NCBI RefSeq assembly: GCF_004784475.1
Contig: NZ_SRRT01000007.1
Span: 124,001-188,000, forward strand
Reading direction: 5' to 3'
DNA from: Streptomyces bauhiniae
GTDB lineage: Bacteria > Actinomycetota > Actinomycetes > Streptomycetales > Streptomycetaceae
Length of the DNA stretch: 64,000 nucleotides
In this document: positions 28,996-37,875 of the stretch, piece by piece
Layout of the letters: the number at the start of each line of letters is the position of its first letter
How positions within the stretch are numbered: position 1 is the first letter of the stretch
The notes under the pieces: model-generated
Databases searched by the model: none
The model's input: only the letters and a program-made list of their open reading frames with translations
What the model was told of the DNA's origin: nothing
Position numbers and translations under genes: made by a program

Positions 28996-29844
28996 TCAGC
29001 CCGCGGAGCGCTTCGCCGCCACCACCGCGTCGAAGACGACCCGCTTGGGGAGGCCCGCCTCGGCCGCGACCGCCGCGATGGCCTCCTTGCGGCGTTCGCC
29101 GGCGTCCTCGCGGATGCGGACGCGGCGGACCAGTTCCCCGGCGTCGAGTTCCTCGGGGCCGGACTCGGGGGCGCCCTCCACGACGACGGTGATCTCGCCG
29201 CGTACGCCCTCGGCGGCCCAGGCGGCCAGGTCGGCGAGGGGGCCGCGCTTGACCTCCTCGTACGTCTTGGTCAGCTCGCGGCAGACGGCGGCCCGGCGGT
29301 CGGCGCCGAAGACCTCGGCCATCGCGGCGAGGGTGTCGTCCAGGCGGTGCGGGGCCTCGAAGTAGACGAGGGTGCGCCGTTCGTCGGCGTTCTCGCGCAG
29401 CCGGGACAGCCGTTCACCGGCCTTGCGGGGCAGGAAGCCCTCGAAGCAGAACCGGTCCACCGGCAGCCCGGACAGCGCGAGCGCGGTGAGCACGGCGGAC
29501 GGGCCCGGCACGGCGGTGACCAAGACGTCGTGCTCGACGGCGGCCGCGACCAGCCGGTAGCCGGGGTCGGAGACCGACGGCATCCCGGCGTCCGTGACGA
29601 GGAGCACACGGGCCCCGCCGCGCAGCTCCTCCACCAGCTCGGGGGTGCGCGCGGACTCGTTGCCCTCGAAGTACGAGACCACCCGGCCGCCCGGCGTCAC
29701 ACCGAGGGCCTGGGTGAGGCGGCGCAGCCGCCGGGTGTCCTCGGCGGCGATGACGTCGGCCTCCGCCAGCTCCTTGGACAGCCGGGGCGGGGCGTCCGCG
29801 ACGTCGCCGATGGGGGTACCTGCGAGGACAAGGGTTCCAGTCAC
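28996..29844 (-). CDS. rsmI: 16S rRNA (cytidine1402-2'-O)-methyltransferase
   Basis: This 282-residue tetrapyrrole-methylase-fold enzyme 2'-O-methylates C1402 in the decoding centre. N-terminal VLAGTPIGDVADAPPR, VIAAEDTRRLRRL and the VTDAGMPSVSDPGYRLV glycine-rich region are diagnostic. The start is a GTG at 29844. It is divergent from pmt across 105 bp. Confidence 0.94.
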   Translation of the reverse strand: MTGTLVLAGTPIGDVADAPPRLSKELAEADVIAAEDTRRLRRLTQALGVTPGGRVVSYFEGNESARTPELVEELRGGARVLLVTDAGMPSVSDPGYRLVAAAVEHDVLVTAVPGPSAVLTALALSGLPVDRFCFEGFLPRKAGERLSRLRENADERRTLVYFEAPHRLDDTLAAMAEVFGADRRAAVCRELTKTYEEVKRGPLADLAAWAAEGVRGEITVVVEGAPESGPEELDAGELVRRVRIREDAGERRKEAIAAVAAEAGLPKRVVFDAVVAAKRSAG

Positions 29845-29949
29845 GGGACCATCCTCCCAGGGGCGCCGACCGGCACGGAAAACGATCGCGTCCCAATCGG
29901 TACCGCGCTTGCACGGGACTCACACGGCACGTTTCCCTACCATGGCGCG

Positions 29950-31701
29950 GTGACCAGTACCGCGTCCTCCACGGACCTCCGGCAGGGCCAGGCGCCGCCC
30001 GACGACGAGCGGCCCTCCTGGCAGCGGCGGCTGCGCCGATTCGGCTACGTACCTCCCGCGGGCGCCCCCGCGGCCGATGTACGGGACCGGCTCGTGCCGC
30101 CCTACGCGCAGCCCTCGCCGAGGGTGTGGCAGGTGCTGGGCTGCCCGCCGCACCTGGCGGACCGGATCACCCGCTGGTCGGGCTGGGGCGGGCCGCTGCT
30201 GGTGACGCTGCTCGCGGGCCTGCTGCGGTTCTGGAACCTGGGCAGCCCGCGCGCGGTGATATTCGACGAGACGTACTACGCCAAGGACGCCTGGGCGCTC
30301 GTCCACCGGGGCTTCGAGGTCAACTGGGACAAGAACGCCAACGACGCGGTCCTCGCCACCCACGGCCACCTCGCGATCCCGTCGGACGCGGCGTACGTGG
30401 TGCATCCGCCGGTCGGCAAGTACGTGATCGGGCTGGGCGAGCTGATCTTCGGCTTCGACCCGTTCGGCTGGCGGTTCATGACCGCGCTGCTCGGCACGCT
30501 GAGCGTGCTGCTGCTGTGCCGGATCGGGCGCCGGATGTTCCGCTCGACGTTCCTCGGCTGCCTGGCGGGCGGGCTGATGGCGGTGGACGGCCTGCACTTC
30601 GTGATGAGCCGGACCGCGCTGCTGGACGGCGTGCTGATGTTCTTCGTCGTCGCCGCCTTCGGCTGCCTGGTGGTGGACCGGGACCGGGCGCGGGAGAAAC
30701 TCGCCGCCGCGCTCCCGGTCGGCCCGGACGGCGTCGCCCGCCCGGACGCCCGCCTCGCCGACACCTTCCGCTTCGGCTGGCGCCCCTGGCGCTGGGGCGC
30801 GGGCGTGATGCTGGGCCTGGCCTTCGGCACCAAGTGGAACGGCCTGTACATCCTGGCCGCGTTCTGCCTGATGGCGGTGTTGTGGGACGTGGGCGCCCGC
30901 AAGGTGGCCGGCGCCCGGCACCCGTACGAGGCGGTACTGAAGTACGACACCGGGTTCGCGTTCCTGGCGACGGTGCCGGTGGCGATCGCGGTGTACGTCG
31001 CCTCCTGGACCGGCTGGATTCTCTCCCCCACCGACGGCACCGGCGGCTACTTCCGCAACTGGGCCGCGACCGACGGCCGGGGCGGCTCCTGGACCTTCCT
31101 GCCGGACTGGCTGCGCAGCCTGTGGCACTACGAGCACGAGGTCTACAACTTCCACGTCCACCTGTCGTCCCCGCACACCTACCAGTCCAACCCGTGGAGC
31201 TGGATCGTGCTGGGCCGCCCGGTCTCGTTCTTCTACGAGTCTCCCGGCCCCGGCTCGGCCGGCTGCCCGATCGGCACCACCGACAAGTGCGCCCGCGAGG
31301 TCCTCGCCCTCGGCACCCCCATGCTCTGGTGGGCCGGCTGCGCTGCGATCCTCTACGTCCTGTGGCGCTGGGCCTTCCGCCGCGACTGGCGCGCCGGCGC
31401 CATCGCCTGCGGCGTCGTGGCCGGCTACCTCCCCTGGTTCATGTACCAGGAACGCACGATCTTCCTCTTCTACGCGGTCGTCTTCGTCCCCTTCCTCTGC
31501 CTCGCGGTCGCCATGCTCGCCGGCGCGATCATCGGCCCCCCTCATTCCACCGACACCCGCCGAGTAATCGGCGCCACCGCCGCCGGCGTCCTGATCCTCC
31601 TGATCACCTGGAACTTCATCTACTTCTGGCCCCTCTACACGGGCGAGGCGATCCCGATCGACTCGTGGCGGGGGCGGATGTGGCTGGATACGTGGGTGTA
31701 G
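29950..31701 (+). CDS. pmt: Protein O-mannosyltransferase
   Basis: This 583-residue GT39-family membrane enzyme transfers mannose from polyprenyl-phosphate mannose to secreted proteins. It has about ten hydrophobic segments, and the catalytic Asp-Glu in the first extracytoplasmic loop is visible (FDETYYAKDAW). In S. coelicolor Pmt is needed for phage phiC31 infection and affects antibiotic sensitivity. The GTG at 29950 is chosen because the nearby ATG at 29942 meets a stop after three codons; TACCAT (29938-29943) lies 6 nt upstream, so a leaderless mRNA is likely. Confidence 0.94.
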   Translation: MTSTASSTDLRQGQAPPDDERPSWQRRLRRFGYVPPAGAPAADVRDRLVPPYAQPSPRVWQVLGCPPHLADRITRWSGWGGPLLVTLLAGLLRFWNLGSPRAVIFDETYYAKDAWALVHRGFEVNWDKNANDAVLATHGHLAIPSDAAYVVHPPVGKYVIGLGELIFGFDPFGWRFMTALLGTLSVLLLCRIGRRMFRSTFLGCLAGGLMAVDGLHFVMSRTALLDGVLMFFVVAAFGCLVVDRDRAREKLAAALPVGPDGVARPDARLADTFRFGWRPWRWGAGVMLGLAFGTKWNGLYILAAFCLMAVLWDVGARKVAGARHPYEAVLKYDTGFAFLATVPVAIAVYVASWTGWILSPTDGTGGYFRNWAATDGRGGSWTFLPDWLRSLWHYEHEVYNFHVHLSSPHTYQSNPWSWIVLGRPVSFFYESPGPGSAGCPIGTTDKCAREVLALGTPMLWWAGCAAILYVLWRWAFRRDWRAGAIACGVVAGYLPWFMYQERTIFLFYAVVFVPFLCLAVAMLAGAIIGPPHSTDTRRVIGATAAGVLILLITWNFIYFWPLYTGEAIPIDSWRGRMWLDTWV

Positions 31702-31724
31702 CGGCAGACACGCCAGGTTTCGCC

Positions 31725-31751
31725 ACCCCCGTAGGCGTCCTGCCTGGGGGT
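31725..31751 (+). terminator. Terminator after pmt
   Basis: ACCCCC (31725-31730) pairs with GGGGGT (31746-31751), with an inner AGGC/GCCT stem and a short bulge. It begins 24 bp after the pmt stop codon. Confidence 0.6.
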
Positions 31752-32173
31752 TAGGAATGCGCCACGGGAACGCGCCAGTCGAACGCCACCGGGACCGCCA
31801 CCGGCAAAACGGGGCGAATCACCATCCGGGGTGGGGCGCGGGGCGGTTGAGTGGGTGGGGGGCGGTGGGGTTGGCTCTCTTGTGGAGGCCCCGGGGGGAG
31901 AGCCTTCGGCACGGTCCCCGTAGACGTGGGGTCCGGGTTCGGCCACGCACGCCGGAGCCGGGCGGACGGGCGGGGACGGGGCGGGTCCGGGCGTACGCAC
32001 GTCGTCCGGGCCCGCCCCTCGTGCGTGGGCCGTTCAACGTCTCCGTTCGGACAAGTATCGGAAACGGCCGCCCCAACTGCCTGTGGAGCACATACAGTTC
32101 CGTCCGCACCAGCTTTTGAACACGTTCAGGAAGTCGGTGCGGCAACGGGGACTTCACGGGGAGGAATCGCTTC
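31752..32173. promoter_or_regulatory. Gene-free region upstream of the PBP genes
   Basis: I see no convincing gene in these 422 bp. There is a large hairpin of 13 bp with one G-U pair (31978-31990 with 32006-32018, 15-nt loop) that may be a second terminator or a leader structure. Nearer the PBP gene the sequence becomes more AT-rich and contains a dyad TGAAC-AC-GTTCA (32117-32128) about 45 bp before the ATG, a candidate operator. GGGGAGGA precedes the ATG at 32174. Confidence 0.5.
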
Positions 32174-33793
32174 ATGGGCAAGGGAGTCAGAGTCGCGGTC
32201 GTCAGCGGCGTGTGCGCCGCGATGCTGGGCGGGGCGGGGTACGGCATGTACAACATCGCCTCCGCGCTGAACGGCACCGCGACCGGCGGCGTCAAGGCCG
32301 TACCGACCGGGCCGCCCAGCCGCGAGGAGGTCGAGCAGACCACCGCGAAGTTCTTCGCCGCCTGGGAGAAGGGCCGGCCGGAGCAGGCGGCGAGTCTCAC
32401 CAACTTCCCCGAGGACGCCGAGTCGCTGCTGACGGCGTACGGCACGGACGCGCACATCACCGGCGTACACATCACCCCCGGCAGGGCGAAGGGCGACACG
32501 GTCCCCTTCCAGGTCCGGGCGACGGTGTCGTACGGGGAGGAGTCCCGGCCGCTGGCGTACGCGAGCCGGCTGACCGTGGTGCGCGGGGTCAACTCGCACC
32601 GCCCGCTGGTCGACTGGGACCCCGCGCTGGTGCACCCGAAGCTGGCGAAGGGCGACTCGCTGACCGTCGAGGAGTCCGCCACCCCGCAGATCGACGCCGT
32701 GGACCGGAACGGCCAGGTGCTGACCAAGGAGAAGTACCCCTCCCTCGGCCCGGTCCTGGACGAGCTGCGCAAGCGGTACGGGGACAAGACCGGCGGCCGG
32801 GCCGGCGTCGAACTGGTGGTCCGGCACGAGGGCAGCGGCGCCGCCGACACCACGCTGATGACCCTGGTCAAGGGCAAGCCGGGCAAGCTGCGCACCACCC
32901 TCAGCGCGAGCGCCCAGGCGGCCGCCGAAGCGGCGGTCACCGACTACACCAACTCCTCGGTCGCGGCCGTACAGCCCAGCACCGGCGAGATCCTGGCCTT
33001 CGCCAACCACCGCGACGACGGCTTCAACGCGGCCTTCCTCGGCGAGCTGGCCCCCGGCTCCACCATGAAGATCGTCAGCGCCGCCACCCTCATCGACTCC
33101 GGCATCACCTCGGCCAACGGCCCGGCGCCCTGCCCGCCGTCGGCGGTGTGGCAGAGCCAGACCTTCACCAACCTCACCGGCCTGACGCCGAACGAGAACG
33201 CCACCCTCTCCGAGAGCTTCGCCCGCTCCTGCAACACCGCGTTCGTGAAGTTCGCGGACGAGGTGAAGGCGGACTCGCTGGCCATGGAGGCCGCGCAGCG
33301 CTTCGGCATCGGGCGGAACGACTGGAAGGTGGGCGTGCCCTCCTTCGACGGCCGGGTCCCCTCACCGGACGGCCCCGACCGCGCGGCCGGCCTGATCGGC
33401 CAGGGCCAGGTCCAGATGAGCCCGCTGAACATGGCATCGGTGACGGCGACCGCGAAGACCGGAACGTTCCGCCAGCCGGTGATCGTCCCGCTGAGCCTGG
33501 ACGGCCGCCGGGCCGCCACCGCGCGCGGGCTGGCGCCGGGTACGTCCCAGCAGTTGCGGGAGATGATGAACCGCACCGCGCGCAGTGGCACCGCGGCAGG
33601 CGTGATGGCCGGGCTCAGCGGGAACGTGGGCGCGAAGACCGGTTCGGCGGAAGTCGACGGGCAGTCACGGTCCAACAGTTGGTTCACCGGATACCGGGAC
33701 GACATCGCGGCGGCCGCGATGACGGAGGACGGCGGGCATGGCATCGACGCCGCCGGTCCGATTGTCGCAAGAGTGCTACGGAGTGCGGGCTGA
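32174..33793 (+). CDS. Class B penicillin-binding protein (PBP2-like transpeptidase), first of a pair
   Basis: This 539-residue protein is anchored by one N-terminal helix (about 5-30). An NTF2-like MecA_N domain (about 45-155) precedes a transpeptidase domain with Ser296-x-x-Lys299 (PGSTMK), Ser352-Cys-Asn and Lys488-Thr-Gly. All catalytic motifs are intact. Such enzymes cross-link peptidoglycan. It and the next gene are tandem paralogues. In S. coelicolor the equivalent pair (SCO3156/SCO3157, from memory) lies beside ssgE, suggesting a role in sporulation-linked wall synthesis. Confidence 0.92.
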   Translation: MGKGVRVAVVSGVCAAMLGGAGYGMYNIASALNGTATGGVKAVPTGPPSREEVEQTTAKFFAAWEKGRPEQAASLTNFPEDAESLLTAYGTDAHITGVHITPGRAKGDTVPFQVRATVSYGEESRPLAYASRLTVVRGVNSHRPLVDWDPALVHPKLAKGDSLTVEESATPQIDAVDRNGQVLTKEKYPSLGPVLDELRKRYGDKTGGRAGVELVVRHEGSGAADTTLMTLVKGKPGKLRTTLSASAQAAAEAAVTDYTNSSVAAVQPSTGEILAFANHRDDGFNAAFLGELAPGSTMKIVSAATLIDSGITSANGPAPCPPSAVWQSQTFTNLTGLTPNENATLSESFARSCNTAFVKFADEVKADSLAMEAAQRFGIGRNDWKVGVPSFDGRVPSPDGPDRAAGLIGQGQVQMSPLNMASVTATAKTGTFRQPVIVPLSLDGRRAATARGLAPGTSQQLREMMNRTARSGTAAGVMAGLSGNVGAKTGSAEVDGQSRSNSWFTGYRDDIAAAAMTEDGGHGIDAAGPIVARVLRSAG

Positions 33794-33889
33794 GATCGGC
33801 CGAGTCCGCGCAGACTCTAGGCTGTTGAGGTCGTTGGGGACGTGTGAGGGCTGCGGGGACCCTGGGGAGAGCGCGGAGGACTTGGGACT

Positions 33890-35554
33890 GTGGGCAAGAG
33901 AAGGCGTGCCGCCGAACGGCCGAAGCGGAAACCCGCCGTACTGGGCGGCATGATCGCCCTCGTCGTCGGCGGCGCCGGGTTCGGCCTCTACGCGCTCTAC
34001 GGCGGCGGGGCGTCCGCCGACGAGGCGTCCACGTTGTCCGACCACAAGAGCGTGAAGACCGGGCCCCCCAGCGCGCTGGAGATCAAGACGGCCACCTCCC
34101 GCTTCCTCACCGCCTGGCAGCAGGGCCGTGTCACCGAGGCGGCCGCCGCCACCGACGACGCCAAGGCCGCGACCGCCCTGCTCACCGGCTACACCAAGGA
34201 CGCCCGCCTGAAGGACGTCACCCTCACCGCGGGCCGGGCGACCGGCGCGAAGGTGCCGTTCGACGTCAAGGCGACCGTCTCCTACCAGGGCGTCAGCAAG
34301 CCGCTCGCGTACACGAGTTCGCTGACCGTGGTGCGGCGGGCGAGCGACGGCGCGGCCCTGGTCGGCTGGCAGCCGGCCGTGGTGCACCCGGAGCTGAAGG
34401 ACGGCGACACCCTGGTCACCGGCGCGTCCGGCACCCCGCCGGTCAAGGCGCTGGACCGCGCCGGCGGCGAGCTGACCGTGACCGCGTACCCCTCGCTGGG
34501 CTCGGTGCTGGACGGGCTGCGGGAGAAGTACGGCAAGACGGCCGGCGGCAAGGCGGGCGTGGAGCTGCGCGTGGTGCGCGGCAAGGCGTCCAAGAAGGCC
34601 GGGCTGTCGGACAAGACGCTGGTGGAGCTGAGCGAGGGCACACCGGGCACGGTGAAGACCACGCTGGACCCGAAGTTCCAGGCGGCGGCCGAGCAGCAGG
34701 TGGCCAAGCGGGAGCAGGCGTCGGTGGTGGCGCTGCGCGCCTCGACCGGTGAGATCCTCGCGGTCGCCAACAGCGGCCACGGCTTCAACATCGGCTTCCA
34801 GGGCTCGCTGGCCCCCGGCTCCACCATGAAGGTGATCACCTCCTCGCTGCTGATCGAGAAGGGCCTGGCGGAGGCGGACAAGAAGCACCCCTGCCCGAAG
34901 ACCTTCACCTTCGGCGGCTGGAAGTTCCACAACGACGACGACTTCGAGATCAAGAACGGCACCTTCAAGGCGAGCTTCGCCCGCTCCTGCAACACCGCCT
35001 TCATCAGCCAGGCGAAGAAGCTGAAGAACGACGACCTGACCAAGCAGGCCCAGCAGGTCTTCGGCCTCTCCATGAACAACTGGTCGGTCGGCGTGCCCAC
35101 GCTGGACGGCTCGGTGCCGGTGCAGTCGGCGGCCCAGATGGCGGCCTCGCTGATCGGGCAGGGCGGGGTGCGGATGAACCCGCTGAACATGGCCTCGGTG
35201 GCGGCGACGGTGAAGACCGGCACCTTCCACCAGCCGTACCTGGTCGCCCCGTCCGTCGACCACCGCACGCTGGCGACGGCGTCCCGCACGATGTCCCCCA
35301 AGACGCTGGGCCAGCTCCGCGAGCTGATGAACTTCACCGCCGCGTACGGCACGGCGGCCGAGGCGATGTCCGGGCTGGGTCCGGACTACGGCGCCAAGAC
35401 CGGCTCGGCCGAGGTCGACAACCAGAAGAAGCCCAACGGCTGGTTCACCGCCTACCGGGGCGACCTCGCCTCGGCCGGTGTGGTGCAGGCGGGCGGCCAC
35501 GGCGGCGACACGGCCGGGCCGATCGTCGCCACCCTGCTCAAGCTCGGGAGCTGA
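33890..35554 (+). CDS. Class B penicillin-binding protein (PBP2-like transpeptidase), second of a pair
   Basis: This 554-residue paralogue of the previous gene lies 96 bp downstream. It has a basic N terminus ([13 protein letters not shown]), a membrane anchor (about 16-38), a MecA_N-type domain, and a transpeptidase domain with Ser311-x-x-Lys314, Ser366-Cys-Asn and Lys503-Thr-Gly. The GTG at 33890 follows GGAGGA by 10 nt. Its TGA directly abuts the ssgE stop on the other strand (TGATCA), leaving no space between the genes. Confidence 0.92.
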   Translation: MGKRRRAAERPKRKPAVLGGMIALVVGGAGFGLYALYGGGASADEASTLSDHKSVKTGPPSALEIKTATSRFLTAWQQGRVTEAAAATDDAKAATALLTGYTKDARLKDVTLTAGRATGAKVPFDVKATVSYQGVSKPLAYTSSLTVVRRASDGAALVGWQPAVVHPELKDGDTLVTGASGTPPVKALDRAGGELTVTAYPSLGSVLDGLREKYGKTAGGKAGVELRVVRGKASKKAGLSDKTLVELSEGTPGTVKTTLDPKFQAAAEQQVAKREQASVVALRASTGEILAVANSGHGFNIGFQGSLAPGSTMKVITSSLLIEKGLAEADKKHPCPKTFTFGGWKFHNDDDFEIKNGTFKASFARSCNTAFISQAKKLKNDDLTKQAQQVFGLSMNNWSVGVPTLDGSVPVQSAAQMAASLIGQGGVRMNPLNMASVAATVKTGTFHQPYLVAPSVDHRTLATASRTMSPKTLGQLRELMNFTAAYGTAAEAMSGLGPDYGAKTGSAEVDNQKKPNGWFTAYRGDLASAGVVQAGGHGGDTAGPIVATLLKLGS

Positions 35555-35896
35555 TCAGTTCCGTACGGGCTCGGCCGTGTAGGTGCGCAGCAGGAACCGG
35601 GTCAGCGACTTCACGTCGAACTGGACCACGTCCACCCCTTCCGGGGAGTGGAACTCCAGGACCGCCTGCACGCGCCCGCACGGCCAGACCCGTACGTCCC
35701 CGCTCTCGGCGGGGGCGCGCAGGCCGTCCTCCAGCAGGGAGCGGGAGAAGGTCCATTCGGCGGGGCCGGGCAGTCCGACCTGTACGGCGAGGGGGTCGGC
35801 GTCGGGGTCGTAGCGGAGCACCACGCGTACGGCGTCGGGGTCGTCCTCCGCGTCGGTGACGATGTGGGCGCGTGTGTACTGCTCGACTACGGACAT
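35555..35896 (-). CDS. ssgE: SsgA-like sporulation protein (SALP), probable SsgE
   Basis: This 113-residue protein has the SALP family pattern: VVLRYDPDADPLAVQV, EWTFSRSLLEDGL, and GDVRVWPCG. SALPs are found only in morphologically complex actinomycetes and steer septum placement and spore-wall events; SsgE (SCO3158 in S. coelicolor) affects the timing of spore release. The neighbouring PBPs match that locus. It is on the short side for the family. The 169-bp upstream gap has a short AT-rich stretch (about 35945-35975) that may hold its promoter. Confidence 0.85.
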   Translation of the reverse strand: MSVVEQYTRAHIVTDAEDDPDAVRVVLRYDPDADPLAVQVGLPGPAEWTFSRSLLEDGLRAPAESGDVRVWPCGRVQAVLEFHSPEGVDVVQFDVKSLTRFLLRTYTAEPVRN

Positions 35897-36028
35897 CGGA
35901 TCGCCCTCTCACGTTCAGTGACCGCCACGAAGGCCGCACAGCCGTTTCGTCTCTAATGTCGCATATTTTCTGATTTGCGCCCTCGGGAGCCGACTGGGAG
36001 TCCGCTGGGAAGCGAGACCGCCTCGCTC

Positions 36029-36059
36029 TTGCAAGGCATTCGCAACAAGCGCTTAAAAT
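36029..36059 (+). promoter_or_regulatory. Nur-like box and leaderless promoter of the nickel transporter
   Basis: TTGCAA-GGCAT-TCGCAA (36029-36045) matches the nickel-responsive Nur box of Streptomyces as I recall it (tTGCaa-N5-ttGCAA), with one mismatch. It overlaps the probable -35 region of a promoter whose -10 is TAAAAT (36054-36059). Transcription would begin near the GTG at 36066. Confidence 0.7.
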
Positions 36060-36065
36060 TGAACG

Positions 36066-37112
36066 GTGCATGTACCTGACGGATTCATCGACGCCCCCAC
36101 CTCCGCTGTCACCGGGGTGGTCGCCGCGGGCGCCCTCGCGGTGAGCCTCCGCGGCGCCCGCCGCGAACTGGACGAGCGCACCGCGCCGCTGGCCGGCCTG
36201 GTCGCCGCGTTCATCTTCGCCGTACAGATGCTCAACTTCCCCGTGGCGGCCGGAACAAGCGGCCACCTGCTGGGCGGAGCGCTGGCGGCGATACTCGTCG
36301 GGCCCTATACGGCCGTGCTGTGCGTGTCGGTCGTGCTGCTCATGCAGGGCGTGCTGTTCGCGGACGGCGGGCTGACCGCGCTCGGCGTGAACATCACGGA
36401 CATGGCGATCGTCACGACCGTGGTCGCGTACGCCGTCTTCAAGGGGCTGCTCGCGGTGCTGCCCCGCTCCCGGCGCTCGATCACCGCCGCCTCCTTCGTC
36501 GCCGCCCTGCTCTCCGTCCCGGCCGCGGCCGTCGTCTTCACGCTGATCTACGCGATCGGCGGCACCACGGACGTGTCCATCGCCAAGGTGGCCACCGCGA
36601 TGATCGGTGTCCATGTGCTGATCGGCATCGGCGAGGCCGTGATCACCGCGCTCACCGTCGCCGCCGTCGTCGCGGTCCGCCCCGACCTGGTCTACGGCGC
36701 GCGCGGACTGCGGCAGAAGCTCCGGCTCCGGGTCAACGGCGAGCTGGTCGACGCCCCCGACGCCGCCCCGGCCCCGGCCGCCGCGCGCACCTCCCGGCGC
36801 ACCCTGTGGATCACCGGCCTGGTGACCTCCCTCGTCCTCGCCGGGTTCGTCAGCTTCTACGCCTCCGCAAACCCGGACGGCCTGGAGAAGGTCGCCCACG
36901 ACAAGGGCATCGACAAGAAGACCGAGCCGCACCACTCCTCCGACTCCCCGCTGGCCGACTACGGCGTCAAGGACGTGGCCAACGCCCGGCTCTCCGGCGG
37001 TCTCGCGGGCGTGATCGGCGTCGGCGTCACCGTCGTCGCGGGCAGCGCGGTCTTCTGGGCGGTGCGCAGGCGCCGTGACCACGACGCCTCTCCCGCGAAC
37101 ACGAGCGTCTGA
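36066..37112 (+). CDS. nikM: ECF-type nickel/cobalt transporter substrate component, NikM fused to a PDGLE (NikN-like) domain
   Basis: This 348-residue membrane protein starts Met-His-Val-Pro-Asp-Gly; the N-terminal Met1-His2 motif is the metal ligand of NikM/CbiM, with His67 (SGHLLGG) also conserved. The core NikM domain spans about 1-225. A C-terminal extension with two more helices holds the PDGLE motif (270-274), so it is a natural NikM-N fusion. The GTG at 36066 has no Shine-Dalgarno and lies 6 nt after TAAAAT, so a leaderless mRNA is likely. The Nur-like box suggests nickel rather than cobalt. Confidence 0.88.
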   Translation: MHVPDGFIDAPTSAVTGVVAAGALAVSLRGARRELDERTAPLAGLVAAFIFAVQMLNFPVAAGTSGHLLGGALAAILVGPYTAVLCVSVVLLMQGVLFADGGLTALGVNITDMAIVTTVVAYAVFKGLLAVLPRSRRSITAASFVAALLSVPAAAVVFTLIYAIGGTTDVSIAKVATAMIGVHVLIGIGEAVITALTVAAVVAVRPDLVYGARGLRQKLRLRVNGELVDAPDAAPAPAAARTSRRTLWITGLVTSLVLAGFVSFYASANPDGLEKVAHDKGIDKKTEPHHSSDSPLADYGVKDVANARLSGGLAGVIGVGVTVVAGSAVFWAVRRRRDHDASPANTSV

Positions 37113-37113
37113 C

Positions 37114-37875
37114 ATGGGAGCGGGCCACGCCCACAAGCTCTACCGGCACGGGCACTCCGCCGTGCACCGGCTGCCCCCGCACACCAAGCTGGCGGCCGTC
37201 TTCGCCTTCGTCGTGGTGGTGGTCTCCACCCCGCGCGAGGCGATGTGGGCGTTCGGGGTGTACGCGGTGCTGCTGGCCTGTGTCGCGTACCGGGCGCGGG
37301 TGCCCGCCGGGTTCCTGCTGAAGCGGCTGCTGATCGAGGTGCCGTTCGTCGCGTTCGCGGTGCTCATGCCGTTCGTCGCGGAGGGCGAGCGGGTGCACGT
37401 CCTCGGGCTCTCGCTGAGCGTCAACGGGCTGTGGGGCGCGTGGAACGTGCTGGCCAAGGGCACGCTGGGCGTCGCCGCCTCGGTGCTGCTCGCCGCCACC
37501 ACCGACCTGCGCGAACTGCTGCTCGGGCTCCAGCGGCTCAAGCTGCCGCCCCTGCTGGTGCAGATCGCCTCCTTCATGATCCGCTACGGCGACGTCATCA
37601 CCGACGAGATGCGCCGGATGCGGATCGCCCGCGAGTCGCGCGGCTTCGAGGCGCGGGGGGTACGGCAGTGGGGGGTGCTCGCCAAGTCGGCGGGCGCGCT
37701 GTTCATCCGCTCCTACGAGCGTGGCGAGCGGGTCCATCTGGCCATGGTGAGCCGGGGGTACGCCGGGTCGATGCCGGTCATCGACGAGGTCACCGCCACC
37801 CGTGACCAGTGGCTGCGCGCGCTGGCCCTGCCCTGCTCCGCCCTCGTCGTCTGTCTGCTGGGATGGTTCCTGTGA
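37114..37875 (+). CDS. nikQ: ECF transporter transmembrane (T) component NikQ/CbiQ
   Basis: This 253-residue membrane protein begins one base after nikM ends (ATG 37114; a GTG at 37075 would overlap nikM). It has about five hydrophobic segments and the two short Ala-Arg-Gly type coupling motifs of T components (RMRIARESRGF and AMVSRGYAGS), which contact the ATPase. It energises metal uptake together with NikM and NikO. An N-terminal His-rich stretch (GHAHKLYRHGHSAVH) could hold metal. Confidence 0.88.
   Translation: MGAGHAHKLYRHGHSAVHRLPPHTKLAAVFAFVVVVVSTPREAMWAFGVYAVLLACVAYRARVPAGFLLKRLLIEVPFVAFAVLMPFVAEGERVHVLGLSLSVNGLWGAWNVLAKGTLGVAASVLLAATTDLRELLLGLQRLKLPPLLVQIASFMIRYGDVITDEMRRMRIARESRGFEARGVRQWGVLAKSAGALFIRSYERGERVHLAMVSRGYAGSMPVIDEVTATRDQWLRALALPCSALVVCLLGWFL

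Noticed and set aside
31757-32119. 120-codon open frame between pmt and the PBP gene
   Set aside because: Arg/Gly/Pro-rich, no binding site, no family similarity, and overlapped by equally open frames on the other strand.
36000-36066. Cobalamin riboswitch ahead of the CbiM/NikM-type gene
   Set aside because: The leader appears absent (transcription start at or near the start codon) and no B12-box pattern is present.
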